Below, in pieces: positions 1-12,437 of a stretch of 64,000 bases of DNA (positions are counted from its first letter, which is position 1; each line of letters begins with the position of its first letter). Under the pieces are notes generated by a model. It had not been told where the DNA came from. It made no database searches and saw only the letters and a list, made by a program, of their open reading frames with translations. The position numbers were made by a program, and so were the translations under genes. Source of the DNA: Pseudomicrostroma phylloplanum (taxonomy: Eukaryota; Basidiomycota; Exobasidiomycetes; Microstromatales); the NCBI GenBank assembly GCA_039545275.1, contig BCHS01000007.1:434001-498000 (forward strand), read 5' to 3'.

Positions 1-195
1 GGTCGAGGTGGTGGTGGTGACGCATTTGGCGGTGACACTTCTGGCCAGGGAGGCTATGGTGCCAACGAGGGAGGCGACTCCTTCTCCTCGTACAACCAGA
101 CTGGCGGCGCGGATGGTGGATCTGGAGGAGGTCAGTTTGGCGATGACAACTCTGGCGGTGGTGGATACGGCGGTGGACGTGGTGACCAGTACTAA
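1..195 (+). CDS. Gly-rich protein, C-terminal end (partial)
   Basis: An open frame (frame 1) enters from the left edge and stops at TAA 193-195. The 64 visible residues are about half Gly, with Asp, Ser, Gln and Tyr, in GGYG/GGG-type runs that end in GRGDQY. No folded domain is visible. Such tails occur on RNA-binding proteins and on stress or conidiation proteins, but nothing here decides between them. The window cuts off the 5' part. The gene converges on the thioesterase gene that ends at 375, leaving about 180 bp for both 3' ends. Confidence 0.6.
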   Translation, partial: GRGGGGDAFGGDTSGQGGYGANEGGDSFSSYNQTGGADGGSGGGQFGDDNSGGGGYGGGRGDQY

Positions 196-374
196 GCGCG
201 AGGAGTAGCAGTCTGATACGAGCAGTGTAAGGACGGGATATGTTGATGGGTAGGATACCGAGGAACGCAGATACGAAGCACAGGTTACATGCAATGCAAT
301 CCGTATACATCGAGCCACCATCATCGTGCGTACCATCCCTCCCTCCACCAACCTCGCTCCTCCTCCCCTTCTCC

Positions 375-1213
375 TCACTTGATATACTTCGTATGCGACC
401 CCTCCACAACCAACTTCGCCTCTCCTACCGCTCCTCCTGCTCCCGGCCTACTCCTAGCCCAAACCTGTACTCCAACCCAAACCAGGTGTCTCCCCCTCTT
501 CTTCACCCAAGTCCGCACCCACACCTCCTCCCCGACCTTGGCAGAAGAGGTGAATTGGAGTGACATGTCCGTTGAGAGACCCCTTGGGGTAGAGAGGATT
601 GAGCTGCGTGACGGGTACGTCGGGGCAGGAGTGGGAGCGGGAGCAGGGGAGGAGGAAGAGGAGGAGGGAAGTGTGCCAGGTGGAGCATTGAAAGATGCAC
701 CGCTGCTGGAACCGAGTGAAGCGATGCACACCCCCGAGATCAGGTCAACGAGAGTGCAGGAGACGGAGCCGTGGAGGATCTTGTGCGAGTTTAGGTGGTG
801 AGGCTGGAGCGTATCCGTGTCGACTTCCTCTCCCTCACCACCCGCCGGTCCCTCGCTCGTGCTCGTGCTCGTGCTCGTGCTCTCGCTCTTGGGGGAGACG
901 AACTTAAAGGTCAGATCCCCCGGAATGGACGGTCCAGGCTCATTGGACCCGTCTACTCCTCGCACGAGCTGGAGACAGGAGCTCTCTGCGGGACCGAAGA
1001 GGTGCTTGTAGATGGGTGAGTTGGCTAGGATGCCTGCTAGGACCTGTGGGCGGGACATAGAAGGGGGAGAATGGCAAGGGGGAGATGAGGCTGGGGGGTC
1101 AGAGACATGCTTGGGCAGGGCTGGGGCGAGGGGGAGGGGGTGGTACTGACCTCTTCGACTGCATCGTAGAATTCGCTAGCGGTGCTCGTGGCAGACTCTG
1201 TAGCAGCGGCCAT
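375..1213 (-). CDS. Hotdog-fold acyl-CoA thioesterase (PaaI/ACOT13-like)
   Basis: Predicted to hydrolyse acyl-CoA thioesters. Exons complement(1213-1151, 1043-375); the 107-nt intron has a GTCAGT donor and a CACAG acceptor and is phase 0, giving 243 aa. The start at 1213 (MAAATESATST...) lies in the short first exon; the ATG at 1058 falls inside the intron. The hotdog core is recognisable: a helix segment HKILHGSVSCTLVDLISG (HGG-like turn and conserved Asp), then TDMSLQFTSSAKVGEEV and the last strands ending GEAKLVVEGSHTKYIK. Ser- and Pro-rich insertions lengthen it relative to the ~140-aa ACOT13 type. Family assignment is by pattern; the substrate is unknown. Confidence 0.75.
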
Positions 1214-1551
1214 GATTGAGGCGTCAGCAGGGTTGAAGACTGGCAAGAAGAGGGTCGTGAGGAAGGTTGTCGTAGACTGCTGCATGTCGCAACAAGCTCG
1301 GCGTTGCTCGTCGTGCTGTGTCTCTTCCCCTCCCTTTCCGCGTTTTGTGGGGCAAATGGGGGAAAATGGCCTGGCTCGAGAGCCAAGAGGCGTGTTGCCG
1401 CGGGAAAATAGCAAAAGGCGGACGGACAGGACAGGACAGGCAGCAGACGGAAGCAGGAAGCGGACGAATGGTCGTACGAACGAATACAAAGAGGATCCAC
1501 GCTAAGCATCTCTTGGTAGCCGACGCTGTTCTCAGCTTAATCCTCCTCAAG

Positions 1552-4341
1552 ATGCCTCCACCGACGGGCACATCGTCCTCGCAGGCCTCACCGCCAGCCG
1601 AGGGCGGACAGAAGCCACTCAGCGGACTGTCCCTATATGCAGGCATCTCCTTCTCGGGCAACCGCGCCGGTAGCTCCTCATCCACCGAGGCTGCCAACAC
1701 AGCTGCTCCCAGCGCCTCTGATGCTGCCGCCGCTTCCTCACCTAATCCAGCTGCGACAAAGCCTGCTGCCACCACTTCATCCTGGTCAGCAGCCCTACGC
1801 TTCGCACCTCGCAAGTCCTCCTCGACCTCGAACAGTGGAGGAGCAGCCAATCGCAATCGACCTCGAGCAGCCATTGTAGCTCCTTCCTTCTCCAGCTCCA
1901 CGCCCAACCCACTTCAGGTGGACGAAGACGCATCTCAGGATGAACTCAAGAGCTCAGAGCCTCCTGCTGCTGCTGGGGTACCGGGCAGGAGTCGCTCCAA
2001 TCCATCCCCTGCCCGCTCTGGATCCGGATGGGCGACAGTCCCATCAGGTAGCTCAGCGCCTGCTCAGTCCTCTCCTTCAGCGCCAGCGCCAGCTAGTACT
2101 GCTTCCGTTTCCACTTCTACGTCGGCAGCTCCAGCACCCACCACCCTCGCACTCCCCTCCAGCTTGGCCTCATCGAGCAAGTACGTCCTCCCAGTCGTGA
2201 CTGCTCCCCCCGAGCTGCGCCTCCCGCAGGCCGAGCTGGAAGCGGACAGGGCCATGGCCCGCGATGCTGCCATTGCACGGGGTGAGAGGGCTCAGCCTCA
2301 GCAGCACCAGCAGCAGAGAGAGTGGGGAGGGGATGACTATGGTGGATATGATGATGGTGGAGGAGGGGGAGGAGGGGGAGGGTGGGACGAGGAAGAGGAT
2401 GTGAATGGGTTTGCTATGAGTAGTGCTGGGCAGAAGGCTAGGAAGAAGGTGAGTGCATTAGCCCAGGCAGGGGATCATTCATACCTGCAGGTCTGGCAGA
2501 GTCTGACGTCGATCTTCGTCCTCACTTCATGACAGCGCTCAAAGCGTAGGAGACAGCACTCGCCAAGCCGACCGCCCCCGATCAACTGGGACGCCGACTA
2601 TGATCCACGCACGCCAAACGACTATGCAGCCTGGAAGGACGTAGTCCGCAATCGACGCGAGGCTCTGAAGCGCATGGAGGCGCAGAGGAGGCGAGACGAA
2701 GGGGAGGAGGACGATGATCAAGAAGACGTGAAAGACTGGGCAGGTGAAAGAGAGAGGGAGAGGGAGAGGGAGGTGGACGAGGAAAGGCTAAGGAAGTACA
2801 GGAAATGGGCGCCTCCTCCTTCTTACGCTACATCAGCCAGTACAAGACAAAGGACTGCCTTCAACGATGAAGAGGAAGAGGAGGAAGAGAAGCTCTACAT
2901 CTCTCCTCCACCGCCCGACCGTCCTGCTGCGCCTCAAGCTGCCCCTTACGCTCACCACGGCCAGGCTGCACCTCCGTTCGTCCAGCCAGCACGCCATGCA
3001 CCGCCATCATTCGTTGCAGCGACAGCAAGCAATGCCGAGACAGGACCCTCTCCTGGCTCATCTCACATGTCTCAAACTCCACCTACATCGCTGCAAAGTG
3101 ACACCTCGCCAGCACCACAGCGGCCCATGACCGGCGAAGAAGCCTACCAGCGACGTCTGGCCATGAGTCAGCAAGCAGCCCACACATCACCTCCAGGATT
3201 CGCAGGAGCCTCACCCGCTGCTCCCGCTGCTTCGCGCTCCCCTCTACCACCTACAGCTCAAGGTCCAGGAGGAGAGGTAGCCAAGCCAGCTGCGCCAGCT
3301 CTGGATCTCGCTGCGCGCCAGTCTGCCGCAGCGGCCATTGCTGCCCGACTGGCAAGTATTGCTCCTCCTGCACCATCAGCACCTGGACCAGGACCACGAC
3401 CGGGACCTCCTCCCCCTCCTCCTCCTTCCTTTGTAGCCGGCGGGGGTGGTACAAGCACAAGTAGCGCCCAGCATAACGATGGCGGCAATGCGGACAAGGA
3501 AGACGAGGGCGATTTTGCTACACGCCTGATGAGCAAGTGGGGCCACCAGAGCGGACAAGGGCTCGGCGCCGAGGGGAACCAAGGCATGACGGAAGCCCTC
3601 GTGATGAACAAGGTGTCCTCGTCCAACTCTAACTCCAAGAGCACAGCAGGCGGAGCAGGGAGAAAAGGTCCAGGTATCTCGGGAGGAGGTGAGGGCTTCG
3701 GACCTTCTGGACCCTCTTCTTCGGGCAGCGGATCCTCTTCACTCGGCCCAAGAGGCAGATACACAACGGCTGACCCGCGTGCCCGAGCCGATCTGGAGAA
3801 GTACGGGCAGCCCTCCGAAGTGGTATTGCTGCATGGGCTCCTCTCGCCTCCTGCTTCTCGTGCTGCTGGGCTGGGACGCTCCTCGTACCCGAGCGGTGGC
3901 GGACGCACCGGAGAAGGGGAAGGAGAAGGACAGGGAGAGGGAGAGGATGTGGACGAGGCTTTACCGGGGGAGATAGCAGAGGAGTGCGCAAAGTACGGGT
4001 ACGTCAAGCGAGTCGCCATCTACCCTCACGTCACACCTCCTACCACCTCCTTCACCTCTTCAAGCTCAAGCGCAGGCTCAGGCGCAGGCTCAGGCTCAGG
4101 CTCAGGCTCAGCCTCAGGTGGAGGCGGAGTCGTCTTCGTCGTCTTTACCGGTCTCGTGGGCGCGTACAAGGCCGTCCGGGAGCTCGATGGACGCTTCTTT
4201 TCTGGACGCAAAGTGCGCGCGAGATATTTCGCACAGTTGGCTTTTGACAGGGGAGAGGATGAGTGGAGGGAGGAGGTGCGACGCTGGTTAGCTGGGGAGG
4301 GACCGGGGAGTGGGAGTGGGAGTGGGAGTGGTGGGGCGTAA
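1552..4341 (+). CDS. SPF45: SPF45/RBM17-like splicing factor (G-patch + UHM)
   Basis: Likely an alternative or second-step pre-mRNA splicing factor in the nucleus. Exons 1552-2448 and 2536-4341 join through an 87-nt phase-0 intron (GTGAGT...GACAG) to give about 900 aa. The N-terminus has SPF45-like short motifs (SLYAGISF, ALRFAPRK, RAAIVAP). A charged REREREREVDEERLRKYRKW segment is followed by a G-patch near residues 624-665 (FATRLMSKWGHQ, GQGLGAEGNQG). The C-terminal RRM-like UHM (about 725-885) has VVLLHGLL, YGYVKRVAIYPH and DGRFFSGRKVRARYF. Human RBM17 is about 400 aa, so this protein is doubled by Ser/Ala/Pro/Gly-rich insertions, including a Ser-Gly run inside the UHM. The start at 1552 is the first ATG in frame next to the conserved N-terminus. 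Confidence 0.88.
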
Positions 4342-4503
4342 GTGCGAGCGTGAAGGGCGGGAAAACGAGGTGCTTCACCCAAGAGGGGCGTTGTAGCACG
4401 ACACACGATGTGACGATGCAAAACATCAATTCAGCAGATACAAGTACAAACACGACCATGTTCCCACCTAAGACTTCGACTTCCACGCATTCCAAGCAAC
4501 CTC

Positions 4504-7500
4504 TCAAGCACCCCACTCTCCCGCGCTTGCCAGTTTCGCAAAGACGCCCCCCTTCTGTCGGCTTAGCTGCGCGAACGTCCCCACCTGCACAACCCTTCCG
4601 GCGTCAAAGACCAAGATGCGCTGGCAGGCGCGCATCTCATCGAGCTTGTGCGTGACTAGGATGGTCGTCGGCAGCACGATCGTGGAGGATGACGAGGATG
4701 ACGAGACAGGGGAAGAGGAGGGCTTACGCTGGGAACGCAAAGAAGGCACGGTCTGGTGTGGTGCGTCGGACAGGAGCGCCTTAACGACCAGTCGACGGTT
4801 CGTATCGTCGAGCGCGCTCGTCGCCTCGTCCAGTATGAGCAGGTTGGCGGTCTTCCTCTCGACCTTGACAGCTCCGAAGCCAGCTTCGTACTGGCGCTCC
4901 TGTCTCTCTAGGGTCGATTCGGCTGCGGGCGGGAGCAAGCGGAGCAGAGCTCGTGCGATGGCTAGCCGTTGACGCTGGCCACCCGAGACGAGCGAGGCGC
5001 TCTCCCCCATCGACGTGTCGTAACCGCGCGGCAGGGCTCGGACAAACTCGTCTGCGCGAGCGAGCACACAGGCACGTTCAATCTCCCTGCGCTTCGCCGC
5101 CAAAGCCCTCTCTCCACTGCTACCACCTTCGCCCTGCAGACCATAGGCGACGTTCTCTGCCACGGACATGTCGAAGAGGTTCGGGTGCTGGGATACGACG
5201 GCAGTGTAGTCTCGGAGGTGTTTGATGTCTATGTCTCCCAGCCTCTGGCCATCGAGGAAGATGTCTCCCGAAGCAGGCTCGTAGAGTCGCTGCAGAAGAG
5301 CAGCGACGGTACTCTTCCCGCAGCCCGAGGCACCGACGATGGCGATCGTCTCGCCGGGGAGGATCTCGAATGAGGCGCCTTGCAGGACTGGCACGTCCGG
5401 CCTGGTGGGATAGCTGAAGTACACATCGCGGAATACGATCGCGCCCCTGATGACTGGACGAGTAGCGCCGGCCTTCTCAGACGAGACGACCAGGGCTGAA
5501 GGGGCACCACTCTTGAGATCTTGCTTGCTCATCAGAGGCTCCTCGTCGCCCAGCACGACAAGCTTGCGCAGATCCGCCGTGGCCTGAATACTCTTGGTCA
5601 GTCCTGGCAGATATGCCATCATCTGACTGCCAAAGGTGATGGCAAAGATGATGAGGTTGAAGGTGATGACCATCTTCTGGAAGTCGTACGTGCCCTTTGT
5701 GATCAGGACCGCACCCACGTAGAAGATCAATGCTTCGGCGAGGTAGGTGATTGCCTCTCCCAGGCCAAAGGCGAATCCGGAGAGGGGCGCAGCACGGAGG
5801 GCATCTCGCTCATTTGCGGTGATAGCATCGAAGAATTGGGCGGCAAAGACGGGCTCCAGAGCCATGGAGCGGATCCCGCGGATGTTGGAGACAAGATCGT
5901 AGAAGCGCTTCGCCACCGTCTCTCTCCTAGCCTTGTTGCGAGCCTCGAATTTGCCAATGGCGCGAGACTGCAGGACTGTTGCGCCTACGAAGATTGGAAC
6001 CAGAGCAAGACCAATGAGCGTGAGGAGCCAGCCGGTAGCCATGGCCCAAGTCAGACCGATGGCAACCATGGCGATCACAACGACGATGGTGCCTACGGCC
6101 GTGGCGATGAGGTTGCGCGCATCTTCGGCATCTTTGATGATCTTGTTGACCAGCACACCGGCACCAGCGTCCCTTCCGTCAAACCAAGTCTTGTCTTGGT
6201 CCAGCACCTTGGCGAAACATTTCTTGCGCAGGGTAAGGATCCAGCCTTCGCCAGCTCGCTCCATGAGGTAGAAGCGCGTAAAGGCGAATCCACCTTCTGC
6301 AAAGGCCAGACCGAGGACGGAGAGCGAGTAGCGCAGCACGAGGGCAGATTGGTTGGGCTTGGCCATGGTCGCCAGTAGGAGCGCCAGGAAGTAAGAGAAG
6401 ACTGGCGTGATACCTCCTCCGACGACGGAGCAGATCAGACCAACGCAGAGCGTCCACTTGCACGGAGAAGAAGTGAAGGCCCAGCGCAATGTCGCCCAGG
6501 TCTTTGCGGGTGCAAGTGCAGTAAAGTCTGGCGAGCTCGCCATACCACCTTTTTGCATATCAAGGGCCGTGAATGTGCTCGCTGCATGAGTGCCCGTATC
6601 GGACACCGCTCTGGTAAGTTCCACCTCACTCCACTCTCTTCGGCTACTCTTCGAGACGCTGCGCGACATCGACAGTGGCGACAGCATGTCGACTGATCTC
6701 GCTTGCGAGAGTGATCTCCTCATCTCGACGGCTGCCTGGCCTGCCACCTCAAGCCAAGGCGCTTGCTCGCCAACGATACCTGCTTGATGCTGCTCTGGCA
6801 GGCGCAAGCTTCGTAGCCCGCCAAGGGAGACCTTCCCGCACCCCGAGTTCATACTTGGACTTCGCTCCTTGAGACCTGCTGGACTGTGGAACGGGCTCAG
6901 GTCTGACATGCTCGGTGAAGTGAACACTGGCGAGACCGAGCCGGCTTCACTCATCCTGTAAGGATGGGCAAATCGAGATGGCTGAGGGCTAATTGGGGAG
7001 GAGAAGACAGCCGATGGAGGAAAGCGGGGTGAGCTGTTTCGAGAGTCTGGCGTAAGACCTGGAGACCGGTTGTAAACGAATGGCGAGCGATAGGGGCGCA
7101 TAGATGAGGCAGTGCTGAACCTGTTCTCGTCCCCTTCGTCCTCGCTGTCGATATCGGAAGGAAAATCTTGTGAGCTTGGTCTTGGGTAGTCTTGCAGTCC
7201 CAGAGCAGTGATCAGAGCCTTTTGACCCGAGCCTGGGGGTAGACCGAGAGCCGTCGCGAGTTCATCCCTTCGTGTGACCCGCTTGGATTTCTTTGCCAAA
7301 GTCCTCGGGGTCGCTGGGAGCTCTTCGAGTAGGTCGTCGTCCACCTCGCCTATTGTGATCCGAAGGGGACCTGCGAAGGCTCCCAGCTTCCCAAATTCCG
7401 CTGTGTCTTCCTCCTGACCGTCATCGAAGGGATCCTGCAGATTCTGCTGTCTAGCTAGAGTCTCAAAGTGGCCATTTCGTTGCTTCATCAGCGCACCTCT

Positions 7501-9965
7501 GAAGCCATTCTCGACGACTTCTCCGTCCTTCATCATGTAGAGGAAATCGTGTTCGTCCACCTGGCTAAGATCGTGAGTGATGATGATGGTCGTCCTGCCT
7601 CTTCTCCAAGTCTTGATGGCTTCATTGACCAGGAGCCGCGAGGTGATGTCGAGAGCGCTTGTTGCTTCGTCGAGGATCAAGATGGCAGGATCTCTCAGAC
7701 GAGCGCGGGCGATAGCCAGCCTCTGCTTTTGTCCACCAGAGAGAGCGGCGCCTCGTGCACCGAGGATCGTATCGTATCCATCCGGCAGCTCCTTGATGAA
7801 CTCGTGCAGGAGAGCAATACGACACGCAGATATAACTTGCTCTCTGTCAACGATCGGCACGTGTGTCCCTTCTTGAACTTGCTGACCACTGACACCTCGC
7901 CCGATAAGGCCCAAGGCGACATTGTCGTGTACGCTCAGATCAAATACGATGGGATGCTGGTCCACCGAGGCGATGTTTGTCCGGCACCACTCCCGGTCGA
8001 GATACCGGCAGTCCTGACCATCCATTTCGATCTCTCCAGAATCAGGACGATAGAGTCGTAGAAGAAGCTGCGCAATGGTACTCTTGCCACTGCCACTGCC
8101 ACCTACGATGAAGGTGGGTTCCCCAGCCGGGATGAACATATCGATGTTTTTGAGTGTAGGAGGAGCGTCCGGCGAGGAAGCTCTGATCGATGGGTAGCAG
8201 AATGTGATGCCTCGGAGATTGACTTCACCCAGGCATTCACCTCGAGGCCGAACGCCACGCATAGCGACGGCGCGGCCTACTCTCTTCGAACCCGACCTCT
8301 TCATGCCTGTGAATGCACTGCCAGTAGGCGACATAAGGCGCGATTCGTATGTGATAGCAGACAAGTCCGACAGGCGGCGCTTGTTGCCTTGAGCGTCTTC
8401 GTCGCCACCAATGATGAACTGCCCAGAATGCGACCTGCTCATGGACAGCCTGCTGGAGAGCCTGCGGGACAGCCTGTTGTTCCTGTCTTGTAGCGGACGC
8501 AGAGGTACAGGCTCGCCTCCTTCGACTTCCAGAGTGATCAGACGCTCTAGTCCCGCTGCTCCCACCTTGCCCTTCTCGATGACATTGAGAGCCTGTATGA
8601 TCATCTGCAGATGACTACTGGTGAGCAGCGCTGCCCAGAAGACGGACATGACATCTCCCGAGCTCGCTTTCCCGCTTTGCACGAGGTGCGATCCGTACCA
8701 GAATCCTTGCACGAACATGCAGAACATGAGAAAGTTGCTGAAGCCGTGTCGGATAGCCCACCAGAAGGAGACGCGAATGTACGATCGGTACCCTTCTTGA
8801 AGCAACTTGCCGAAGCGGACTTGCTCTTTGGCCTCGCCATTGAAGGCCTTGACGGTGGCGATGGAAGTGACGACCCGTTCCACGAGGCCACAAGCCCGTG
8901 AGGTGGCAGCTCGCTCGACTACGAGCAGCGGACTGCAAATGACCTCGACGATCACTGTGACGCCTGCAGCGATTGGGATACTTGCCAGGATGACAAGGGT
9001 GAGTGACCAATTCGTTGCGAGTGCCAGGGCTAAGGAAGCGAGAGCTGTGGTAAGATACTGCACGAGCTGTCCTGCTTGCTGGCCAGTAGCTATCCTGACA
9101 TCGTCCGTCTCTCGTGCGAACTTGGCCATCAGACCTCCACAGCCGATCCCACCCTCACTATCAGCTCCAGCCTCGGTTTCTCCCTTTGCGTCGTGCTCTG
9201 TAGCATCTTGATCTGCGCCCATGCCGAGGTCAAACCACTCCATCTTGCGCTGACTGACACTGGCGTACACCCTAGACCTCAGCTTTCCCGCCACGCGCTC
9301 TCCGATGACGATCCAGACGCTGATCATGGTCGTGCTCAGGATCATGGTTCCAGCCCCGAGCGCTGCGAGATGCCAGGCGCTGTTGCCCATTGAGCCTAGC
9401 AGGTCGTCTTTCTGAAATTGTGGTACCTCGGAAGAAGGTAGGCCAGTGGGATTGTACTCGGTATAGGCGTCGAATGCTTCACGGAGCACTCTCGTCATGA
9501 TGGCCGGTAGCGCTCCCGACACGCCTGCTAGGGCGATGCCTAGTAGGACTACCCCTGTGTCTTTCTTCTCAAGAGATGCATAAAGGAGTCGTATCGATCC
9601 CTTCATAGCGCTGGCGCTTGCAGGCGCGGGAGTTGCCACCACGGCTGGTTTCTCCGGCTCTTCGAACTTCGGCACGGGTGATATTGAGACTGCAGTGCTG
9701 ATCGGAAATGGTTCCTTGTAGTCGGGCAGGTAGGGTAGAGTCTGGAGCTGAAGGAGACGCCCTCAAGGAGCTGTAGTGTCAGCCAGCCCGTGTGTGTCCT
9801 GCCCAGCGACGCTACTATACTCACCTCGTAATGTGAAGCTCGCCATGTCATAGCCGGCCTAGGCTTCTGGACCCCAGTGTCACTCTTGGACTGCCTCATC
9901 TCTGGGGCCAGGAGACCGGTATCGCTCCGACAATGCCTCATCTCTGGCGCCTCGAGGTAGCCCAT
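4504..9965 (-). CDS. STE6: Full-size ABC exporter, B family (STE6 / Pmd1-like)
   Basis: A membrane exporter with TMD-NBD-TMD-NBD order, of the family that exports the a-factor lipopeptide (Ste6) or drugs (Pmd1, P-glycoprotein). Proposed exons complement(9965-9825, 9747-4504), with a 77-nt phase-0 intron (GTGAGT...TTCAG); about 1794 aa. The large frame has no ATG at its 5' edge (9675 is GTG), so the upstream exon is needed. NBD1: Walker A GGSGSGKST near residue 597, signature LSGGQKQRLAIARARL, Walker B ILILDEATSALD. NBD2: GASGCGKST near 1520, VSGGQRQRLAIARALL, LLILDEATSALD. A Ser-rich linker of about 350 residues separates the halves. NBD2 carries insertions between the signature and Walker B and before the H-loop (VTHKLDEM). 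The first exon contains an imperfect PEMRxxxSDTG duplication. Substrate is unproven. Confidence 0.88.
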
Positions 9966-10987
9966 CCTGTGAGCCGAGAGTTGTGAATGCTAGGGGTCAG
10001 GTGAGAGGGACGACGCTGGGTCTGATGAACCTCGTGAAGATGAGCTCTTGCGGCGCGGGCAAAGGTGATGAGGACGAAATCGGTGACGGTGTATGCTGCT
10101 CCTGCGAATGCTTAGGCTGCTAGTGCTGATGCTGACGGCAGTGAGCCACGTTGGTATCGTATCGTATCGGTAGTCGGTATTGGTATCGTAGGTACGAGCG
10201 GACCCAACCTAAGGTCAAACCACCCCTGTCCATGCCCTTGCTCACCTCCCTCGGCCTGTCCATCCCTCTTGTCCCACTAACCAGGTCTCACCAGCACCCC
10301 CCATCCCTCATCACTCCGCACTCGTCCACTGAACCGGACCAAGGGACCGGCACAAGGCAACGCTTCGCATCGCAGCGTGATGCAGCTCAGCTCAGCTCAG
10401 CTCGGACCACCCCGTTCATCGTGGAACAAGACAAGGGAAGAGGGAAGGAGGAGGGTCCAAGCCTTTTCGATGCCCCGATGGAAGGACACTACAAACAAAT
10501 GACGCCCATCACCGCACCGCACCGCACCGCTCCGCACCGCACAGGCGGCGTGACACAAAGCGGGGCGAGACAAGGGAGACGAATGAAGCGGCGGAGGGAG
10601 TGAGGGCCACAAGAGGGGGAGAGGAAGGGAAGATGCTTCCGGTACAGGTACAGGTTGTGCGGGTGGGACAAAGGGATTGGGACAAAGCTGCCGGAAGCAA
10701 GCAAGCAAGCCGTGCACGCACGGAAGCACGGAAGCACGGTAGCACGGAAGCGGAGTCTCAAGCTCACTGCCTTTTTCCTCCGATCCGGTGATCTGTTTCC
10801 TCTAAGGGCTTCCCCCGCTCGATCGATTCTCGTACTCCTCTTCCACTCAAGGAGCAAGCAACGTGTACGATCGACGATAGTCTATTTGCTTTTCTATATA
10901 GAACTTCGAAGACTTCAAAGCGCTCTAACGTGACAAGTGCAGCGCCCGAAAAAATCTCTACTGCAACAACAGGGAAACCCTCACCTT
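9966..10987. other. Intergenic region: ABC exporter 5' side and ARG1 3' side
   Basis: About 1 kb without a convincing gene. It holds the presumed promoter of the ABC exporter, a short TATCG run near 10158, a (GCTCA)n tract at 10383-10403, a CCGCA-repeat near 10513-10545 and an AGCACGGA repeat near 10722-10750. The open frames of 60-150 codons here have repeat-driven composition and no recognisable domain. Confidence 0.5.
10383..10403. repeat. (GCTCA)n microsatellite
   Basis: About four copies of the pentanucleotide GCTCA read on the plus strand. The same unit recurs as a longer tract at 20503-20539, also between genes. Confidence 0.8.
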
Positions 10988-12437
10988 TTACAAACCGTAA
11001 GCAGACTTGATGTCGCTTCCACCCAGCCCCTTTGCAATCTGTCCCACACCGAACCTCTTGATCCTGATGGCATTGACCTCGATGAATCCAGTGGTCATTT
11101 CCGGCTCAAAGCCACCCAGCTCGTCCATGCTGGAGAACTTCTCGTCGTAGAGTTGCTCTTCGGACTTGCGTCCCTCGATGATGACGTTGCCCTTGTACAG
11201 CTTCACCTTGACCTCACCGTTGACCGTCTTCTGCGACTCGGGAATGCAGGATCGAACAAACTTGCCCTCGGGACTGAAGAAGAGACCGTTGTACAGCTGC
11301 TCCGACAGCTTGGTGGTGATAAAGGCGTCTCGGATTCGGCGAACCTCACGGTCCAGCGTAAGGCCCTCCAAGTCGATGTGGGCGGCTCGCAGAATGGTTC
11401 CAGCGGGGGTCTCGTAGCATCCTCGGCTCTTGACACCGATGAATCGGTTCTCAACAATGTCCACTCGGCCAACGGCGTGCAGGCGAGCGAGGTTGTTGAG
11501 GGTGTAGAAGATGTCCACGGCGTCGGTGAAGGTCTTGCCAGTGGAGGCGACCTCGACCTTAGTGGGGATACCCTTTGTGAAGGAGATGACGAGCTTCTCG
11601 CCCGCCTCGGGTGCGTCTTCGGGAGCCTTGATCAGCTTCCACATGTCAGCGGGAGGGGTGTGGTTGGGGTCCTCGAGCACACCGGCCTCGTAGGAGGTGT
11701 GGAAGAGGTTCTCGTCGGTGGACCAAGGCTTGGCCTTGCTCTGAGTGACATTGATGCCCTTGGAAGCGGCGTACTCGAGGAGAGCGGATCGGCCAGCGAA
11801 CTTCTCGTAGAATTCCCTGATCCTCCAGGGAGCAATGATCTTGATGTCGGGCTGCAGACCGTAGAAGCCCAGCTCGAAACGGACCTGGTCGTTACCCTTA
11901 CCGGTGCAACCGTGAGAGACGTACTGGCATCCCTCCTGGGCAGCAGCGGCGATCATGCCTCGGGCAATGACGGGGCGGGCGAGGGAGGTACCGAGGAGGT
12001 ACACGTCCTCGTAGATGGCATTGGCCTGGACAGCGGGGTAGATGAGCTCCTCGATGAACTCTCGCCTCATGTCAGAAAGGATGAAACCGACGGCACCGCA
12101 CTTCATGGCCTTGGTTCGCGCAGCCTCGAAGTCCTGCAGCAGGGGACGTTCGCGGGGAGATAAGCTCTGTCAGAAGAGTGTTGCTGGCACAGCTAGCTCG
12201 CCCATCATCGCTCAACTCACCTCCTCCTGTCCGACATCGGCCATGAAGGCAACGACATCGTAGCCCTCGTCGATGAGCCATGCAAGAATTGTCGAGGTGT
12301 CTGTGCGACGAGATCAGGCAAGCGGATAGGAAGTACGGGTCAGCGGTCAAACGTTGCTGCGAGTGACAGCTAGCGCCCGGGTACTCACCAAGACCACCCG
12401 AGTAAGCCAGGAGAACCTTTCCATTTCCAGCAGCCAT
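10988..12437 (-). CDS. ARG1: Argininosuccinate synthase
   Basis: Joins citrulline and aspartate using ATP to make argininosuccinate, the penultimate step of arginine synthesis. Exons complement(12437-12389, 12300-12221, 12133-10988); the introns of 88 and 87 nt have GTGAGT donors and CAG acceptors. The product is 424 aa, the usual family length. The first splice rebuilds the ATP-binding P-loop-like motif YSGGLDTS, split within the Asp codon. Further support is DEGYDVVAFMADVGQEE, the SHGCTGKGNDQVRFELG citrulline/aspartate region, and a C-terminus ending IKSAYGL. A TGACTC core lies about 150 bp upstream of the start (see the separate site). The long plus-strand frame opposite this gene is a shadow. 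Confidence 0.96.

Noticed and set aside
3258..4019. 253-codon minus-strand open frame opposite SPF45
   Set aside because: Pro/Ser-rich complement of the Gly/Ala-rich coding region; no domain, and the sense frame has a clear G-patch and UHM.
5521..6378. 285-codon plus-strand open frame opposite the ABC exporter
   Set aside because: Lies wholly within conserved transmembrane-domain coding sequence on the other strand; no recognisable domain.
9966..10987. Possible lipopeptide pheromone precursor next to the STE6-like exporter
   Set aside because: I looked for a short frame ending in a Cys-a-a-X box before a stop and found none that was convincing; no receptor gene is nearby, so there is no support for a mating-type locus.
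10937..12163. 408-codon plus-strand open frame opposite ARG1
   Set aside because: It mirrors a biased-codon gene on the other strand, has Leu/Gly/Val-rich shadow composition and no domain, and crosses the ARG1 exon borders without splice logic.
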